From contig JBLNBU010000082.1 in assembly GCA_050260215.1 (NCBI GenBank), positions 1-21,654 of the forward strand: DNA of 21,654 bases, written 5' to 3'. The translations under genes were made by a program, and so were the position numbers. The notes below the pieces were generated by a model that worked only from the letters and a program-made list of their open reading frames with translations, did no database searches and was not told the DNA's origin. This DNA is from JBLNBU01 sp050260215. Its GTDB lineage: Bacteria > Pseudomonadota > Alphaproteobacteria > Rhodospirillales > Magnetospirillaceae. Shown piece after piece: positions 14,859 through 21,654 of the stretch (the first letter of the stretch is position 1; the number at the start of each line of letters is the position of its first letter).

Positions 14859-14971
14859 GCGGCCTACCCCTTGGTCGATGCCGCGCCGGGCCCCCTTGAC
14901 GGGCCGGGCGAAACGGATGCAAATGCCCTTCCGGTCCGAGATCGCCGGGCTGATGTTTCCGGGACGGGACC

Positions 14972-15400
14972 GTGGGCGACAAGACCAAGGAAATCAAGCA
15001 GTACGCCGCTCTGGCCTACCGGATGGAGGATGGCCACCCCATGGTCGTGCTGGTGACCTCGCGCGAGACCAAGCGGTGGATCCTGCCCAAGGGGCAGCCC
15101 GAGGCCCGGCGCAAGCCGTTCGAGGTCGCCGCCCAGGAAGCCTACGAGGAGGCCGGGCTGGTGGGCGCGGTCTCGACCAAGCCCTTCGCCGAGGTTGCCA
15201 GCTACAAGCGGCTGAAGGACGGGCGCGAGGTGCCGACCCGGCTGACCATCTATCTGATGCAGGTCGACAAGCAGTTGGACGAGTGGCCCGAGATGCACCA
15301 GCGCGAGCGCCGCTGGGTCGCGCCGGGCGAGGCGGCCCTGATGGTCGACGAACCGGGACTGGTCGAGGCCCTGCTGGAGTTTGGGGCGGCATTCCTCTAG
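14972..15400 (+). CDS. Nudix hydrolase
   Basis: This 142-residue single-domain Nudix protein would cleave a nucleoside diphosphate linked to another group, with a divalent metal. The Nudix box lies at 41-63: G41, then QEAYEEAGL (55-63), with catalytic and metal-binding E56, E59 and E60 present. Two consensus positions differ: the early glutamate is R47 and the arginine before E56 is Q55. The segment RWILPKGQPE before the box resembles diphosphoinositol polyphosphate/ApnA hydrolase relatives, but the substrate cannot be told. The start is GTG 14972 (no earlier in-frame start fits). An ATG at 15023-15025 would remove the first strand. Codon use is normal. A terminator-like hairpin follows at 15406, before the phosphate-transport operon. 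Confidence 0.87.
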   Translation: MGDKTKEIKQYAALAYRMEDGHPMVVLVTSRETKRWILPKGQPEARRKPFEVAAQEAYEEAGLVGAVSTKPFAEVASYKRLKDGREVPTRLTIYLMQVDKQLDEWPEMHQRERRWVAPGEAALMVDEPGLVEALLEFGAAFL

Positions 15401-15405
15401 CGCAT

Positions 15406-15433
15406 GACCGAAGGCGAGACGGCTTCGGTCTTT
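15406..15433 (+). terminator. Probable terminator after the Nudix gene
   Basis: GACCGAAG (15406-15413) and CTTCGGTC (15423-15430) form a perfect 8-base stem with a 9-base loop, followed by a short TTT. It lies 5 bases after the Nudix stop and before the Pho-box-like sequence. Confidence 0.6.
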
Positions 15434-15439
15434 CGTGAT

Positions 15440-15457
15440 ATGACAGCGCCGTGACAA
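15440..15457 (-). promoter_or_regulatory. Pho-box-like PhoB binding site before the phoU-like/pit operon
   Basis: Read on the minus strand this is TTGTCAC-GGCG-CTGTCAT: two heptamers separated by four bases, the spacing of the PhoB box (CTGTCAT repeated every 11 bases). One heptamer is perfect and the other matches 5 of 7. It ends 15 bases before the predicted start of the DUF47 gene, close enough to the transcription or translation start to repress rather than activate. It is inverted relative to the operon. Confidence 0.5.
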
Positions 15458-15471
15458 TTCACGGGGATCCC

Positions 15472-16116
15472 ATGGCTCTTCGATTCCTGCGCGCCCTCAT
15501 GCCGAGGGAAGAGCGTTTCGTAGACAACTTCGCCGCCCATGCCAGCCGCATGGTCGCCGCTGCCCACGCGCTGACCGCAATGATGAAGGCCCAGCCTTCC
15601 GAGCGCGACGCTCGCTTCCGCGAGGTCTGCGCCATCGAGGGACAAGCCGACGCCGTCGCGCGCGAGACCATGGTGGCGCTGCACCGGGCCTTCATCACGC
15701 CGTTCGACCGCTCGGACATCCACGCGCTGACCACGGCGCTGGACGACGCCATCGACCTGATCGAGGAGGTGGCCCAGCATGCAGTGCTGTACCGCATCGT
15801 CGAGTTCAGCCCGCGCATGCTGGAAATGGCGGCGATGATCGAGCAGAGCGCTGCGCTGCTGGCCGAGGCCATGCCGATGCTCCACGACGTCAACCGCAAC
15901 GCCGAGCAGATAAACGGTCTGTGCATCCGCGTCGGCCGCATCGAAAGCGACTGCGACCACCTGCTGCGCCAGGCGCTGTCCGAGCTGATCGCCGAGGGGC
16001 CGGAGACCATTACCTTCCTCGGGCGCAAGGAGGTCTACGAGCTCTTGGAGACGGTGACCGACCGCTGCGACGACGTCGCCGACCTGCTCGAAGGCATTCT
16101 GCTGGACCACGTCTAG
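15472..16116 (+). CDS. DUF47/PhoU-like protein, Pit accessory
   Basis: This 214-residue all-helical predicted cytoplasmic protein of the DUF47 (PhoU-related, YkaA/TIGR00153) family is found next to pit-type phosphate transporters in many bacteria and is thought to modulate them. Typical features are the N-terminal FLRALMPREERFVDNFAAHA (about 5-24), TPFDRSDIHALTTALDDAID with its acidic metal-binding-type pattern in the middle, and the ETVTDRCDDVADLLEGILLD end. The frame opens at a GTG at 15451, but ATG 15472 is preceded by GGGG at good spacing and gives the family's MALRFL-type start. pit follows after 3 bases, so the pair is one operon. Regulation by PhoB is suggested by the Pho-box-like sequence immediately upstream, matching the orfA-pit arrangement of Sinorhizobium meliloti. 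Confidence 0.88.
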   Translation: MALRFLRALMPREERFVDNFAAHASRMVAAAHALTAMMKAQPSERDARFREVCAIEGQADAVARETMVALHRAFITPFDRSDIHALTTALDDAIDLIEEVAQHAVLYRIVEFSPRMLEMAAMIEQSAALLAEAMPMLHDVNRNAEQINGLCIRVGRIESDCDHLLRQALSELIAEGPETITFLGRKEVYELLETVTDRCDDVADLLEGILLDHV

Positions 16117-16119
16117 GCC

Positions 16120-17127
16120 ATGGAGCACGTGACCCTCGGCCTGCCGGCGCTGGTGGCGATCATCGCGGTGGCTTTGGCCTTCGACTTCATCAACGGACTG
16201 CACGACGCAGCCAACTCCATCGCCACGGTGGTGTCCACCCGGGTGCTGCCGCCCAAGTGGGCGGTGGCGTGGGCCGCCTTCTTCAACGCCGCCGCCTTCC
16301 TGTTCTTCGGCCTGCACGTGGCCAAGACCATTGGCACCGGCATCGTCCAGCCCGACGTCGTCGACCCCTTCATCATCGTCGCCGCCCTGTTGGGCGCCAT
16401 CATCTGGAATCTGCTGACCTGGTGGCTGGGGTTGCCCTCGTCCTCGTCTCACGCCCTGGTGGGCGGGCTGGCAGGGGCGGGGATCACCAAGGCCGGCATC
16501 GACAGTCTGGTCATGGCCGGCTTCTCCAAGACCGCGGTCGGCATCGTCGCCTCGCCCGCCATCGGGTTTTTGCTCGCCATCGTCATGATGCTGATCGTGT
16601 CGTGGCTGCTGCGCAAGGCCACTCCCTTCCTGGTCGACCGCGGCTTCCGCCACCTGCAGCTTTTGTCGGCGGCGCTGTATTCCCTGGGCCACGGCGGCAA
16701 CGACGCCCAGAAGACCATGGGCATCATCGCCGTGCTGCTGTTCTCGCAAGGGTATCTGGGTGACACCTTCTACGTGCCGTTCTGGGTGATCCTGGCGGCG
16801 CAGGCGGCCATGGGCCTGGGCACCCTGTTCGGCGGCTGGCGCATCGTCAAGACCATGGGCACCAAGATCACCGACCTGCGTCCCTTCCAGGGCTTCTGCG
16901 CCGAGACCGCCGGCGCCATGACCCTGTTCGGCGCCACCTGGCTGGGCATTCCGGTATCGACGACCCATACCATCACGGGCGCCATCGTCGGCGTCGGTTC
17001 GGCGCGGCGGGCCTCGGCGGTGCGCTGGGGGCTGGCCGCCAATATCATCTGGGCGTGGATATTCACCATCCCCGCCGCCGGCCTGGTGGCGGCCATCTGC
17101 TACAAGGTCATCGACCTGGTCCGGTAG
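16120..17127 (+). CDS. pit: Low-affinity inorganic phosphate transporter (PiT family)
   Basis: This 335-residue inner-membrane protein has around ten hydrophobic segments and takes up phosphate, probably as a metal-phosphate complex, driven by the proton gradient. The two diagnostic PiT repeats are present: GLHDAANSIATVVSTRVLPP (26-45) and GIPVSTTHTITGAIVGVG (276-293). Also present are PSSSSHALVGGL (106-117) and HGGNDAQKTMGII (191-203). At 335 residues it is the short form typical of alphaproteobacteria, lacking the long central loop of Escherichia coli PitA. It is 3 bases downstream of the DUF47 gene. Its stop is one base from the stop of the convergent cation exporter gene with no terminator between, so antisense overlap of the two transcripts is likely. 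Confidence 0.95.
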   Translation: MEHVTLGLPALVAIIAVALAFDFINGLHDAANSIATVVSTRVLPPKWAVAWAAFFNAAAFLFFGLHVAKTIGTGIVQPDVVDPFIIVAALLGAIIWNLLTWWLGLPSSSSHALVGGLAGAGITKAGIDSLVMAGFSKTAVGIVASPAIGFLLAIVMMLIVSWLLRKATPFLVDRGFRHLQLLSAALYSLGHGGNDAQKTMGIIAVLLFSQGYLGDTFYVPFWVILAAQAAMGLGTLFGGWRIVKTMGTKITDLRPFQGFCAETAGAMTLFGATWLGIPVSTTHTITGAIVGVGSARRASAVRWGLAANIIWAWIFTIPAAGLVAAICYKVIDLVR

Positions 17128-17128
17128 G

Positions 17129-18031
17129 TCAGTCCCGCCCGTGCACCTCGATGGTGACGTGGCTGAGCTCGTGCACCTCGGCCAGCCGGCCGCGGTAGTG
17201 TTGCGGCGGCTGCGGCGTGCGGCTGACCACCGAGACGATGGCCGCCCAGTGGCCGGGCCCCACCTGCCATAGGTGCAGGTCGCTGACCCGGTCGCCGCCG
17301 GTCTCGATGGCGGTCCGCACCTCGGCCTCCAGGGCGTCGTCGCTGCTCTTGTCCAAGAGCACTGCGCCGGTGCGCCCCACCAGCCCGGCCGACCAGTTGG
17401 CGATCACCGCGGCGCCAACCAGCCCCATCAGCGGGTCCAGCCACCACCATCCCCACAGCTTGCCGCACAGCAGGGCGGCGATGGCCAGCACCGAGGTGAA
17501 GGCGTCGGCGACCACGTGCAGATAGGCGGCGCGCAGGTTGTGGTCATGGTGATGATGGTCGTCCTCGTGGTGGTCGTGGCCGCCCAGGATGACGGCCGAG
17601 GCCAGGTTGACCACCAGGCCGAGGATGGCGACCCACAGCGCCTCGTCGAAGGCGATGGCCTGGACCGCCAGCAGGCGCGAGCCCGATTCCCACACCATCA
17701 GCAGCGCCACCATGCCCAGGATGATGGCGCTGGTGAAGGCGGCCAGCGCGCCCACCTTGCCGGTGCCGAAGGTGTAGCGACGGTCGTCGGCATGGCGCCT
17801 GGCGTGCCAGTAGGCGAAGGCGGCGATGCCCAGCGCTCCGGCATGGGTCGACATGTGGATGCCGTCGGCCAGCAGCGCCATGGAGTTGGTCGCCAAGCCT
17901 ACCGCGATCTCGACCACCATGGTGACCACGGTCAGCCCGACCACCAGCCGGGTGCGGCGCTCGGCGCCCTGTTCGCCGCCAGTTTCATAGCGGTGCTCGT
18001 GGGTCCACGAGGTGATGTCGTCCATGTCCAT
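17129..18031 (-). CDS. dmeF: Cation diffusion facilitator, DmeF-like (cobalt/nickel-type efflux)
   Basis: This 300-residue inner-membrane cation exporter exchanges a divalent metal for protons. Six membrane segments are apparent between about 28 and 225. The second carries D56, H59 and H63 (LLADGIHMSTHAG), the DmeF-type motif rather than the zinc-type HxxxD. The fifth carries H172 and D176 (HVVADAF). Between segments four and five lies a histidine-rich cytoplasmic loop (HDHHEDDHHHHDHN, 152-165). A short cytoplasmic C-terminal domain follows, ending LSHVTIEVHGRD. The DmeF pattern points to cobalt or nickel, but this is inference. The start at 18031 (MDMDD) was chosen over an open extension to 18295; its ribosome binding site is weak (GTAGG), and ATG 18025 is possible. 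The 100-base gap to the divergent chemoreceptor holds an AT-rich stretch with repeated GTAAA, possibly its promoter. A decayed relative's end lies at 20230. Confidence 0.88.
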   Translation of the reverse strand: MDMDDITSWTHEHRYETGGEQGAERRTRLVVGLTVVTMVVEIAVGLATNSMALLADGIHMSTHAGALGIAAFAYWHARRHADDRRYTFGTGKVGALAAFTSAIILGMVALLMVWESGSRLLAVQAIAFDEALWVAILGLVVNLASAVILGGHDHHEDDHHHHDHNLRAAYLHVVADAFTSVLAIAALLCGKLWGWWWLDPLMGLVGAAVIANWSAGLVGRTGAVLLDKSSDDALEAEVRTAIETGGDRVSDLHLWQVGPGHWAAIVSVVSRTPQPPQHYRGRLAEVHELSHVTIEVHGRD

Positions 18032-18131
18032 GCGAAACCTACAATTTACATCCACTTTACCGGAATCACAGCAGGGTAGGCCCGCTCCTGCCCATGATGG
18101 GGAATCGCATCCGGCCGGGCAAGGGGAAGTC

Positions 18132-19823
18132 ATGGGCATCGGGTCTCGTCTAATGGTTGGATTTGTCGGCATGTGCGCGCTGCTGGGGTTGGTGGCGGGC
18201 ATTGCCGCATTCGAGGCGGCGCGGGTCGACGAGGCGGTGGACAGCATTGCCACCTTCCGCATGCCGGTGTCCGAGACCAGCGCCGGCATCGGCAAGGAGA
18301 TCTATGCCTCGCTGGCGGCGCTGCGCGGCTTCCTGCTGACCGGCAACGAGGCGTTCAGCCGCGACCGCGCCGAGGCGTGGGCGGCCATGGCGCCCCTGTC
18401 GGCCCGGCTGGACGGGCTGGCGCCGCGCTTCACCAATCCCCGCAACCGCGACCTGTGGATGGAGGCCAGGCAGCTGATGGCGGAACTGCACGCAGCCCAG
18501 GACCGCGCCGAGGCCGCGGGTCCCGGCACCGAGGGCGTGCGCATCCTGACCGGCGAGGCAGTGCCGCGGGTGCGCCGGCTGGTCGTGCTGCTCGAGGGCG
18601 AGGCCGGCGCCGACGGCCGGCGCACCGGCGGCCTGATCGACAACCAGCGCATCATGCTGTCCCAGGAAGCCGCCCGGGCCGCCGCCGCCACCGAGACCCT
18701 GAAGCTGGTGTCGCTGGGCGGGCTGGTGGTGGGGATCGTGCTGGCGCTGCTCATCGCCGCGCGCACCCGGGCCGCCATCGTGCCGCCCATCGTGTCGATC
18801 ACCGGGGTGATGGGCAAGCTGGCCGAGGGCGACCTGTCGGTGGCCGTGCCCGGCGGCGGCCGCGGTGACGAGATCGGAGCCATGGCGGCGGCGCTCGAGG
18901 TGTTCCGCACCAACCTGGCCCGCCAGCGCGAACTGGAAGCCGCACAGCGGGCCGAAGAGGCCGACCGCGCCCGCCGAGCCATGCGTATCGCCGACCTGAC
19001 CGCCGCCTTCGACCGCGACGCCAGCGGCATGGTGCAGACGGTGGCCTCGGCGGCCGAGCAGTTGCAGGGGACCTCGGGCTCGCTCAGCGCCGCGGCGGCG
19101 CAGACCAGCCAGCAGGCCACCGCAGTGGCGGCGGCGTCCGAGGAGGCCTCGGTCAACGTCCAGACCGTCGCCTCGGCGGCCGAGCAGCTGTCGAGTTCGA
19201 TCGCCGAGATCGCCCGCCAGGTCGCCCATTCCTCGGCCATCTCGTCCAGCGCGGTCACCGAAGCCGGCCGTGCCGCCGCGGTGGTGTCGGAACTGGCCGC
19301 CACGGTGCAGAAGATCGGCGACGTGGTGATGCTGATCAACGACATCGCCGCCCAGACCAACCTGCTGGCCTTGAACGCCACCATCGAGGCGGCGCGGGCC
19401 GACGAGGCCGGCAAGGGCTTCGCGGTGGTCGCCGGCGAGGTCAAGGGGCTGGCCAACCAGACCGGCAAGGCCACCGAGGAGATCGGCCAGCAGATCGCCG
19501 CCGTCCAGCAACAGACCGGCCGCGTCGTCGCCACCATCGAAGGCATCGTCCGGGTGATCGAGGAGGTCGGCACCATCTCGGCCGGCATCGCCAGCGCCGT
19601 CGACGAACAGCACGCCGCCACCAGCGAGATCGCCCGCAACGTCGAACAGGCCGCCGCCGGCACCGCCGACGTCAGCACCAACGTCGTCGGCGTCCAGGCC
19701 GCCGCCGACCAGACCGGCGCCGCCGCCCACGAGGTCCTCGACGCCTCCCGCAACCTGGCCACCGACGCCGAGGGCCTCAAGCGCCGCATCGACGGGTTCC
19801 TGGCGGAGGTTAGGGCGGTGTGA
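18132..19823 (+). CDS. Methyl-accepting chemotaxis protein (orphan chemoreceptor)
   Basis: This 563-residue receptor has membrane segment 1 at about 6-29 and a helical periplasmic sensor of about 160 residues (ALRGFLLTGNEAFSRDRAEA near 63-82 recalls CHASE3-like four-helix domains). Membrane segment 2 is at about 192-212, a HAMP linker at about 213-265, then a long helical signalling domain. The receptor tip is recognisable as the INDIAAQTNLLALNATIEAA segment (402-421) followed by RADEAGKGFAVVAGEVKGLA (422-441), where the usual AGE is ADE. It should signal to CheA through CheW in membrane arrays. The frame opens at 18012, but ATG 18132 has GGGGAAG close before it and starts just before the membrane segment. 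No CWxxF methyltransferase-tethering tail is present, and no che genes are nearby. The ligand is unknown. It diverges from the cation exporter; co-regulation is not evident. Confidence 0.94.
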   Translation: MGIGSRLMVGFVGMCALLGLVAGIAAFEAARVDEAVDSIATFRMPVSETSAGIGKEIYASLAALRGFLLTGNEAFSRDRAEAWAAMAPLSARLDGLAPRFTNPRNRDLWMEARQLMAELHAAQDRAEAAGPGTEGVRILTGEAVPRVRRLVVLLEGEAGADGRRTGGLIDNQRIMLSQEAARAAAATETLKLVSLGGLVVGIVLALLIAARTRAAIVPPIVSITGVMGKLAEGDLSVAVPGGGRGDEIGAMAAALEVFRTNLARQRELEAAQRAEEADRARRAMRIADLTAAFDRDASGMVQTVASAAEQLQGTSGSLSAAAAQTSQQATAVAAASEEASVNVQTVASAAEQLSSSIAEIARQVAHSSAISSSAVTEAGRAAAVVSELAATVQKIGDVVMLINDIAAQTNLLALNATIEAARADEAGKGFAVVAGEVKGLANQTGKATEEIGQQIAAVQQQTGRVVATIEGIVRVIEEVGTISAGIASAVDEQHAATSEIARNVEQAAAGTADVSTNVVGVQAAADQTGAAAHEVLDASRNLATDAEGLKRRIDGFLAEVRAV

Positions 19824-19856
19824 GGCGTGCGCGCCGGGGAGGGGGCACGGACGGGG

Positions 19857-20237
19857 TCAGATGCGGATGGACAACGCCTTCATCAACGCCACGGCAAGCA
19901 CCGCCCAGAGGGAAACGACCACCACCGCGCCCCAGCGACTGCCGGGAAGCCGGTCCGCCAGTCTCCTGGACGCCTCTTCCCGCAGTTCCGCCACGACGGC
20001 CGGGGGAACCAGAAGCATGGTCAGCAAGATGGCTGCGGGAACGATGATGAGGTCGTCAAGATACCCGAGCACGGGGATGAAGTCTGGGATCAGGTCGATG
20101 GGGCTTAGGGCGTAGGCCAGCGTCGCGACGGCCAAGGCTTTCGCGTACCAGGGAACCCGAGGGTCGCGGCCTGCCAGATGCAGGACCAGGATGTCGCGCT
20201 TGGCGGACCTGGCCCATGACTTCAAAAGCTCAAGCAT
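19857..20237 (-). CDS. YkvA family (DUF1232) membrane protein
   Basis: This 126-residue small membrane protein carries the DUF1232 signature PWYAKALAVATLAYALSPID (29-48) then LIPDFIPVLGYLDDLIIVP (49-67), with hydrophobic segments around 33-48, 55-80 and 103-122. The family is widespread and its function is not established; some members lie beside metal exporters or stress genes. The frame is open to an ATG at 20288, but MLELLKSWARSAKRDILVLH at 20237 matches family N-termini. The extra 17 codons are an out-of-frame reading of the cation exporter remnant. The chosen ATG overlaps the remnant's stop by 8 bases, an arrangement typical of translational coupling, suggesting this gene once followed a complete exporter gene. 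It is convergent with the chemoreceptor gene, 33 bases apart with no terminator visible. Confidence 0.85.
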   Translation of the reverse strand: MLELLKSWARSAKRDILVLHLAGRDPRVPWYAKALAVATLAYALSPIDLIPDFIPVLGYLDDLIIVPAAILLTMLLVPPAVVAELREEASRRLADRLPGSRWGAVVVVSLWAVLAVALMKALSIRI

Positions 20238-20331
20238 ACGGCCGGGGTTCCCGATCAGCCAACCAAGCGTGGACCTCGACCGTGACATGGCTCAACTCGC
20301 GGGCCGTGGCGAGGAGCGCTTTGTAATGCCC
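20230..20331 (-). pseudogene. C-terminal remnant of a second DmeF-like cation exporter gene
   Basis: Reading the minus strand from 20331 gives GHYKALLATARELSHVTVEV followed by HAW and a short tail ending in TGA (20232-20230). The intact exporter at 17129-18031 ends with HYRGRLAEVHELSHVTIEVH: 13 of 20 aligned residues are identical, and the rest are mostly similar. Upstream of the matching part the frame is closed by a TAG (20346-20344) inside an inverted repeat, and no other exporter-like sequence is seen before the parE stop at 20370. The remnant is therefore a truncated leftover of at most about 34 codons, without start or membrane domain. The similarity is at protein level with diverged DNA, so it derives from an older paralogue or a transferred relative, not a recent copy. 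Confidence 0.75.
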
Positions 20332-20336
20332 GGTGC

Positions 20337-20357
20337 GGGGACACTAACCGTGTCCCC
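20337..20357. repeat. GGGGACAC/GTGTCCCC inverted repeat
   Basis: GGGGACAC (20337-20344) and GTGTCCCC (20350-20357) form a perfect 8-base stem with a 5-base loop, 12 bases past the parE stop and adjoining the exporter remnant. Similar GGGGACAC palindromes occur as dispersed REP-like elements in several proteobacteria. It could also help end parE transcription, though no T-run follows. Its place exactly at the break of the remnant is suggestive. Confidence 0.55.
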
Positions 20358-20369
20358 CCACAACTCCCC

Positions 20370-21654
20370 CTACACGTCCAGATCACCCGCGAACCGGGCG
20401 CGTTCCTGGATGAACTGGAAGCGCAGTTCGGGCTTCTTGCCCATCAGGCTTTCGACCAGGCGGGCGACTTCCTTGGCTTCCTCGTGGTCTTCCTCGGTGC
20501 GGCCCGACGGGATGGTCACCTTGATCAGGATGCGCTTGGCCGGGTCCATGGTGGTTTCCTTCAGCTGGGCCGGTGGCATCTCGCCCAGGCCCTTGAACCG
20601 GCTGATCTCGATGTTCTTCTTGCCGGCGAAGGCGGTCTTCATCAGCTCGTCCTTGTGGGCGTCGTCGCGGGCATAGGTGACGGTCTGGCCGTGGGCCAGG
20701 CGGTACAAGGGCGGCATGGCCAGGAACAGGTGGCCGTTGCGGATCAGGTTCGGCATTTCCTGGTAGAAGAAGGTCATCAGCAGGCTGGCGATGTGGGCGC
20801 CGTCGACGTCGGCGTCGGTCATGATGATGACCCGCTCATAGCGCAGCTTCTCGTCGTCGTAGCCGTCGCGCACGCCGCAGCCCAGGGCCTCGATCAGGTC
20901 CTTCAGTTCCTGGTTGGCCTTCAGCTTGTCGGTCGAGGCCGAGGCGACGTTGAGGATCTTGCCCCTGAGCGGCAGGATCGCCTGGGTCTCGCGGTTGCGG
21001 CCCTGCTTGGCCGAGCCGCCGGCCGAATCACCCTCGACCAGGAAGATCTCGGTGCCGACGTTGACCGAGCGCGAGCAGTCGGCCAGCTTGCCGGGCAGCC
21101 GGAGCCGCTTGGTCGGCGTCTTGCGGTTCATTTCCTTGGCCTGGCGGCGGCGCGCCCGCTCCTCGGCCTTGTCGATCAGGCGCGCCAGCAGCGCCTTGGA
21201 TGATTCGGTGTCTCCCGACAGCCAGTGGTCGTAGTGGTCCTTGACCGCGTTCTCGACCAGGCGCACGGCCTCCGGGCTCGCCAGCTTTTCCTTGGTCTGG
21301 CCCTGGAACTGCGGATCGCGGATGAACAGGCTGAGCAGCACGCAGGCGCCGCCCATCACGTCCTCGGCGGTGATCTGCGCCGCCTTCTTGTTGCCGACCA
21401 GCTCGCCATAGGCGCGCAGCGACTTGGTCAGCGCGGTACGGAAGCCCATCTCGTGCGTGCCGCCCTCGGGCGTCGGCACGGTGTTGCAGTAGGTGTTGGT
21501 GAAGCCGTCCTCGTCGTCGTCCGGCCACGCCACCGCCCACTCCACCTGGCCCATGTCGTCGGCCAGGGGCGACGTGCCGGCGAAGAAGCCGCGGGTGACC
21601 AGCGGACGGCCCTTGGCGACGGCGGACAGGAAGTCCACCAGGCCGTTGGGGAAG
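20370..21654 (-). CDS. parE: DNA topoisomerase IV subunit B, partial (N-terminus beyond window)
   Basis: This is the C-terminal two-thirds (about 428 residues) of a type IIA topoisomerase B subunit. Visible are the end of the transducer domain (FPNGLVDFLSAVAKGRPLVT at the edge, then TPEGGTHEMGFRTALTKSL), the TOPRIM domain with EGDSAGGSAKQGRNRETQAI and TDADVDGAH (catalytic acidic residues), and FKGLGEMPPAQLKETTMDP. The end is LRFQFIQERARFAGDLDV. ParE rather than GyrB is favoured by KRLRLPGKLADCSR, the SAKQGRNRETQAILPLRGKI version of TOPRIM and the FIQERA ending; gyrase B normally has a different tail. It would decatenate daughter chromosomes with ParC. The ATP-binding domain lies outside the window, so full integrity cannot be judged. 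Confidence 0.9.
   Translation of the reverse strand, partial: FPNGLVDFLSAVAKGRPLVTRGFFAGTSPLADDMGQVEWAVAWPDDDEDGFTNTYCNTVPTPEGGTHEMGFRTALTKSLRAYGELVGNKKAAQITAEDVMGGACVLLSLFIRDPQFQGQTKEKLASPEAVRLVENAVKDHYDHWLSGDTESSKALLARLIDKAEERARRRQAKEMNRKTPTKRLRLPGKLADCSRSVNVGTEIFLVEGDSAGGSAKQGRNRETQAILPLRGKILNVASASTDKLKANQELKDLIEALGCGVRDGYDDEKLRYERVIIMTDADVDGAHIASLLMTFFYQEMPNLIRNGHLFLAMPPLYRLAHGQTVTYARDDAHKDELMKTAFAGKKNIEISRFKGLGEMPPAQLKETTMDPAKRILIKVTIPSGRTEEDHEEAKEVARLVESLMGKKPELRFQFIQERARFAGDLDV

Noticed and set aside
14880..14930. GC-rich hairpin between the 66-residue gene and the Nudix gene as a terminator
   Set aside because: Only a 5-base GGCCC/GGGCC stem can be drawn cleanly and no T-run follows; too weak in such GC-rich DNA.
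15451..15471. GTG start seven codons upstream of the DUF47 gene
   Set aside because: It lies in the Pho-box-like sequence and has no ribosome binding site, while ATG 15472 has GGGG at good spacing and a family-like N-terminus.
18032..18131. Operator for a metal-responsive regulator upstream of the DmeF-like gene
   Set aside because: Repeated GTAAA in an AT-rich stretch is visible, but it matches no known RcnR/CsoR, Zur or MerR-type dyad and no regulator gene is adjacent.
18150..19730. A 526-codon open frame on the minus strand
   Set aside because: It is antisense to the chemoreceptor gene and reads as glycine/histidine/aspartate-rich noise typical of a GC-rich shadow frame.
20238..20288. 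Upstream ATG of the YkvA-like gene
   Set aside because: These codons are an out-of-frame reading of the exporter remnant; the family N-terminus begins at 20237.

Overview
The window is GC-rich DNA with tightly packed genes, most likely from a Magnetospirillum-type or related Rhodospirillales alphaproteobacterium. That placement is inferred from a class I benzoyl-CoA reductase set combined with alphaproteobacterial-type rpsD and parE, a large sensory and chemotaxis load, and a DmeF-type metal exporter. No tRNA, rRNA, CRISPR array or insertion sequence was seen, and no gene-free stretch exceeds 300 bases. The largest gap is 242 bases, between the hybrid kinase and the diguanylate cyclase.

Positions 1-10120 form an anaerobic aromatic-degradation locus made of two divergent operons. 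Leftward from about 5177 run had, oah, dch, bcrC and bcrB; bcrB leaves the window, and bcrA, bcrD and a ferredoxin gene are expected beyond position 1. These encode two subunits of ATP-dependent benzoyl-CoA reductase plus the hydratase, dehydrogenase and ring-opening hydrolase of the lower pathway. Rightward from 5353 run korA and korB (2-oxoacid:ferredoxin oxidoreductase, which would regenerate the reduced ferredoxin), a small ferritin-like protein, a RidA-like protein lacking the usual arginine, and gcdH (glutaryl-CoA to crotonyl-CoA). Between the operons, two promoter-like elements face each other over an imperfect inverted repeat. The locus thus encodes part of the ring reduction, electron supply and first downstream beta-oxidation enzyme. 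No dedicated regulator is visible in the window.

Positions 10120-13270 hold signalling genes: a membrane hybrid histidine kinase whose last codons and stop lie in an intergenic repeat, and a divergent GAF-GGDEF diguanylate cyclase. A bidirectional terminator separates the cyclase from rpsD. Positions 13280-15400 carry rpsD with a clear sigma70 promoter, an exported four-cysteine protein, a 66-residue cysteine-containing protein and a Nudix hydrolase.

Positions 15440-18031 hold a DUF47/PhoU-like gene plus pit phosphate-transport operon with a Pho-box-like sequence just upstream, followed by a convergent DmeF-like cation exporter. Positions 18132-19823 encode an orphan chemoreceptor. The right end holds a YkvA/DUF1232 membrane protein, the decayed C-terminal remnant of a second cation exporter, a GGGGACAC inverted repeat, and the C-terminal two-thirds of parE running off the window.

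The aromatic cluster is a rearranged version of a known system rather than a new one. The less explained parts are the ferritin-like and RidA-like proteins inside the kor-gcdH operon, the shared had/kor control region, the reverse-oriented Pho box before pit, and the exporter remnant fused by overlap to ykvA.
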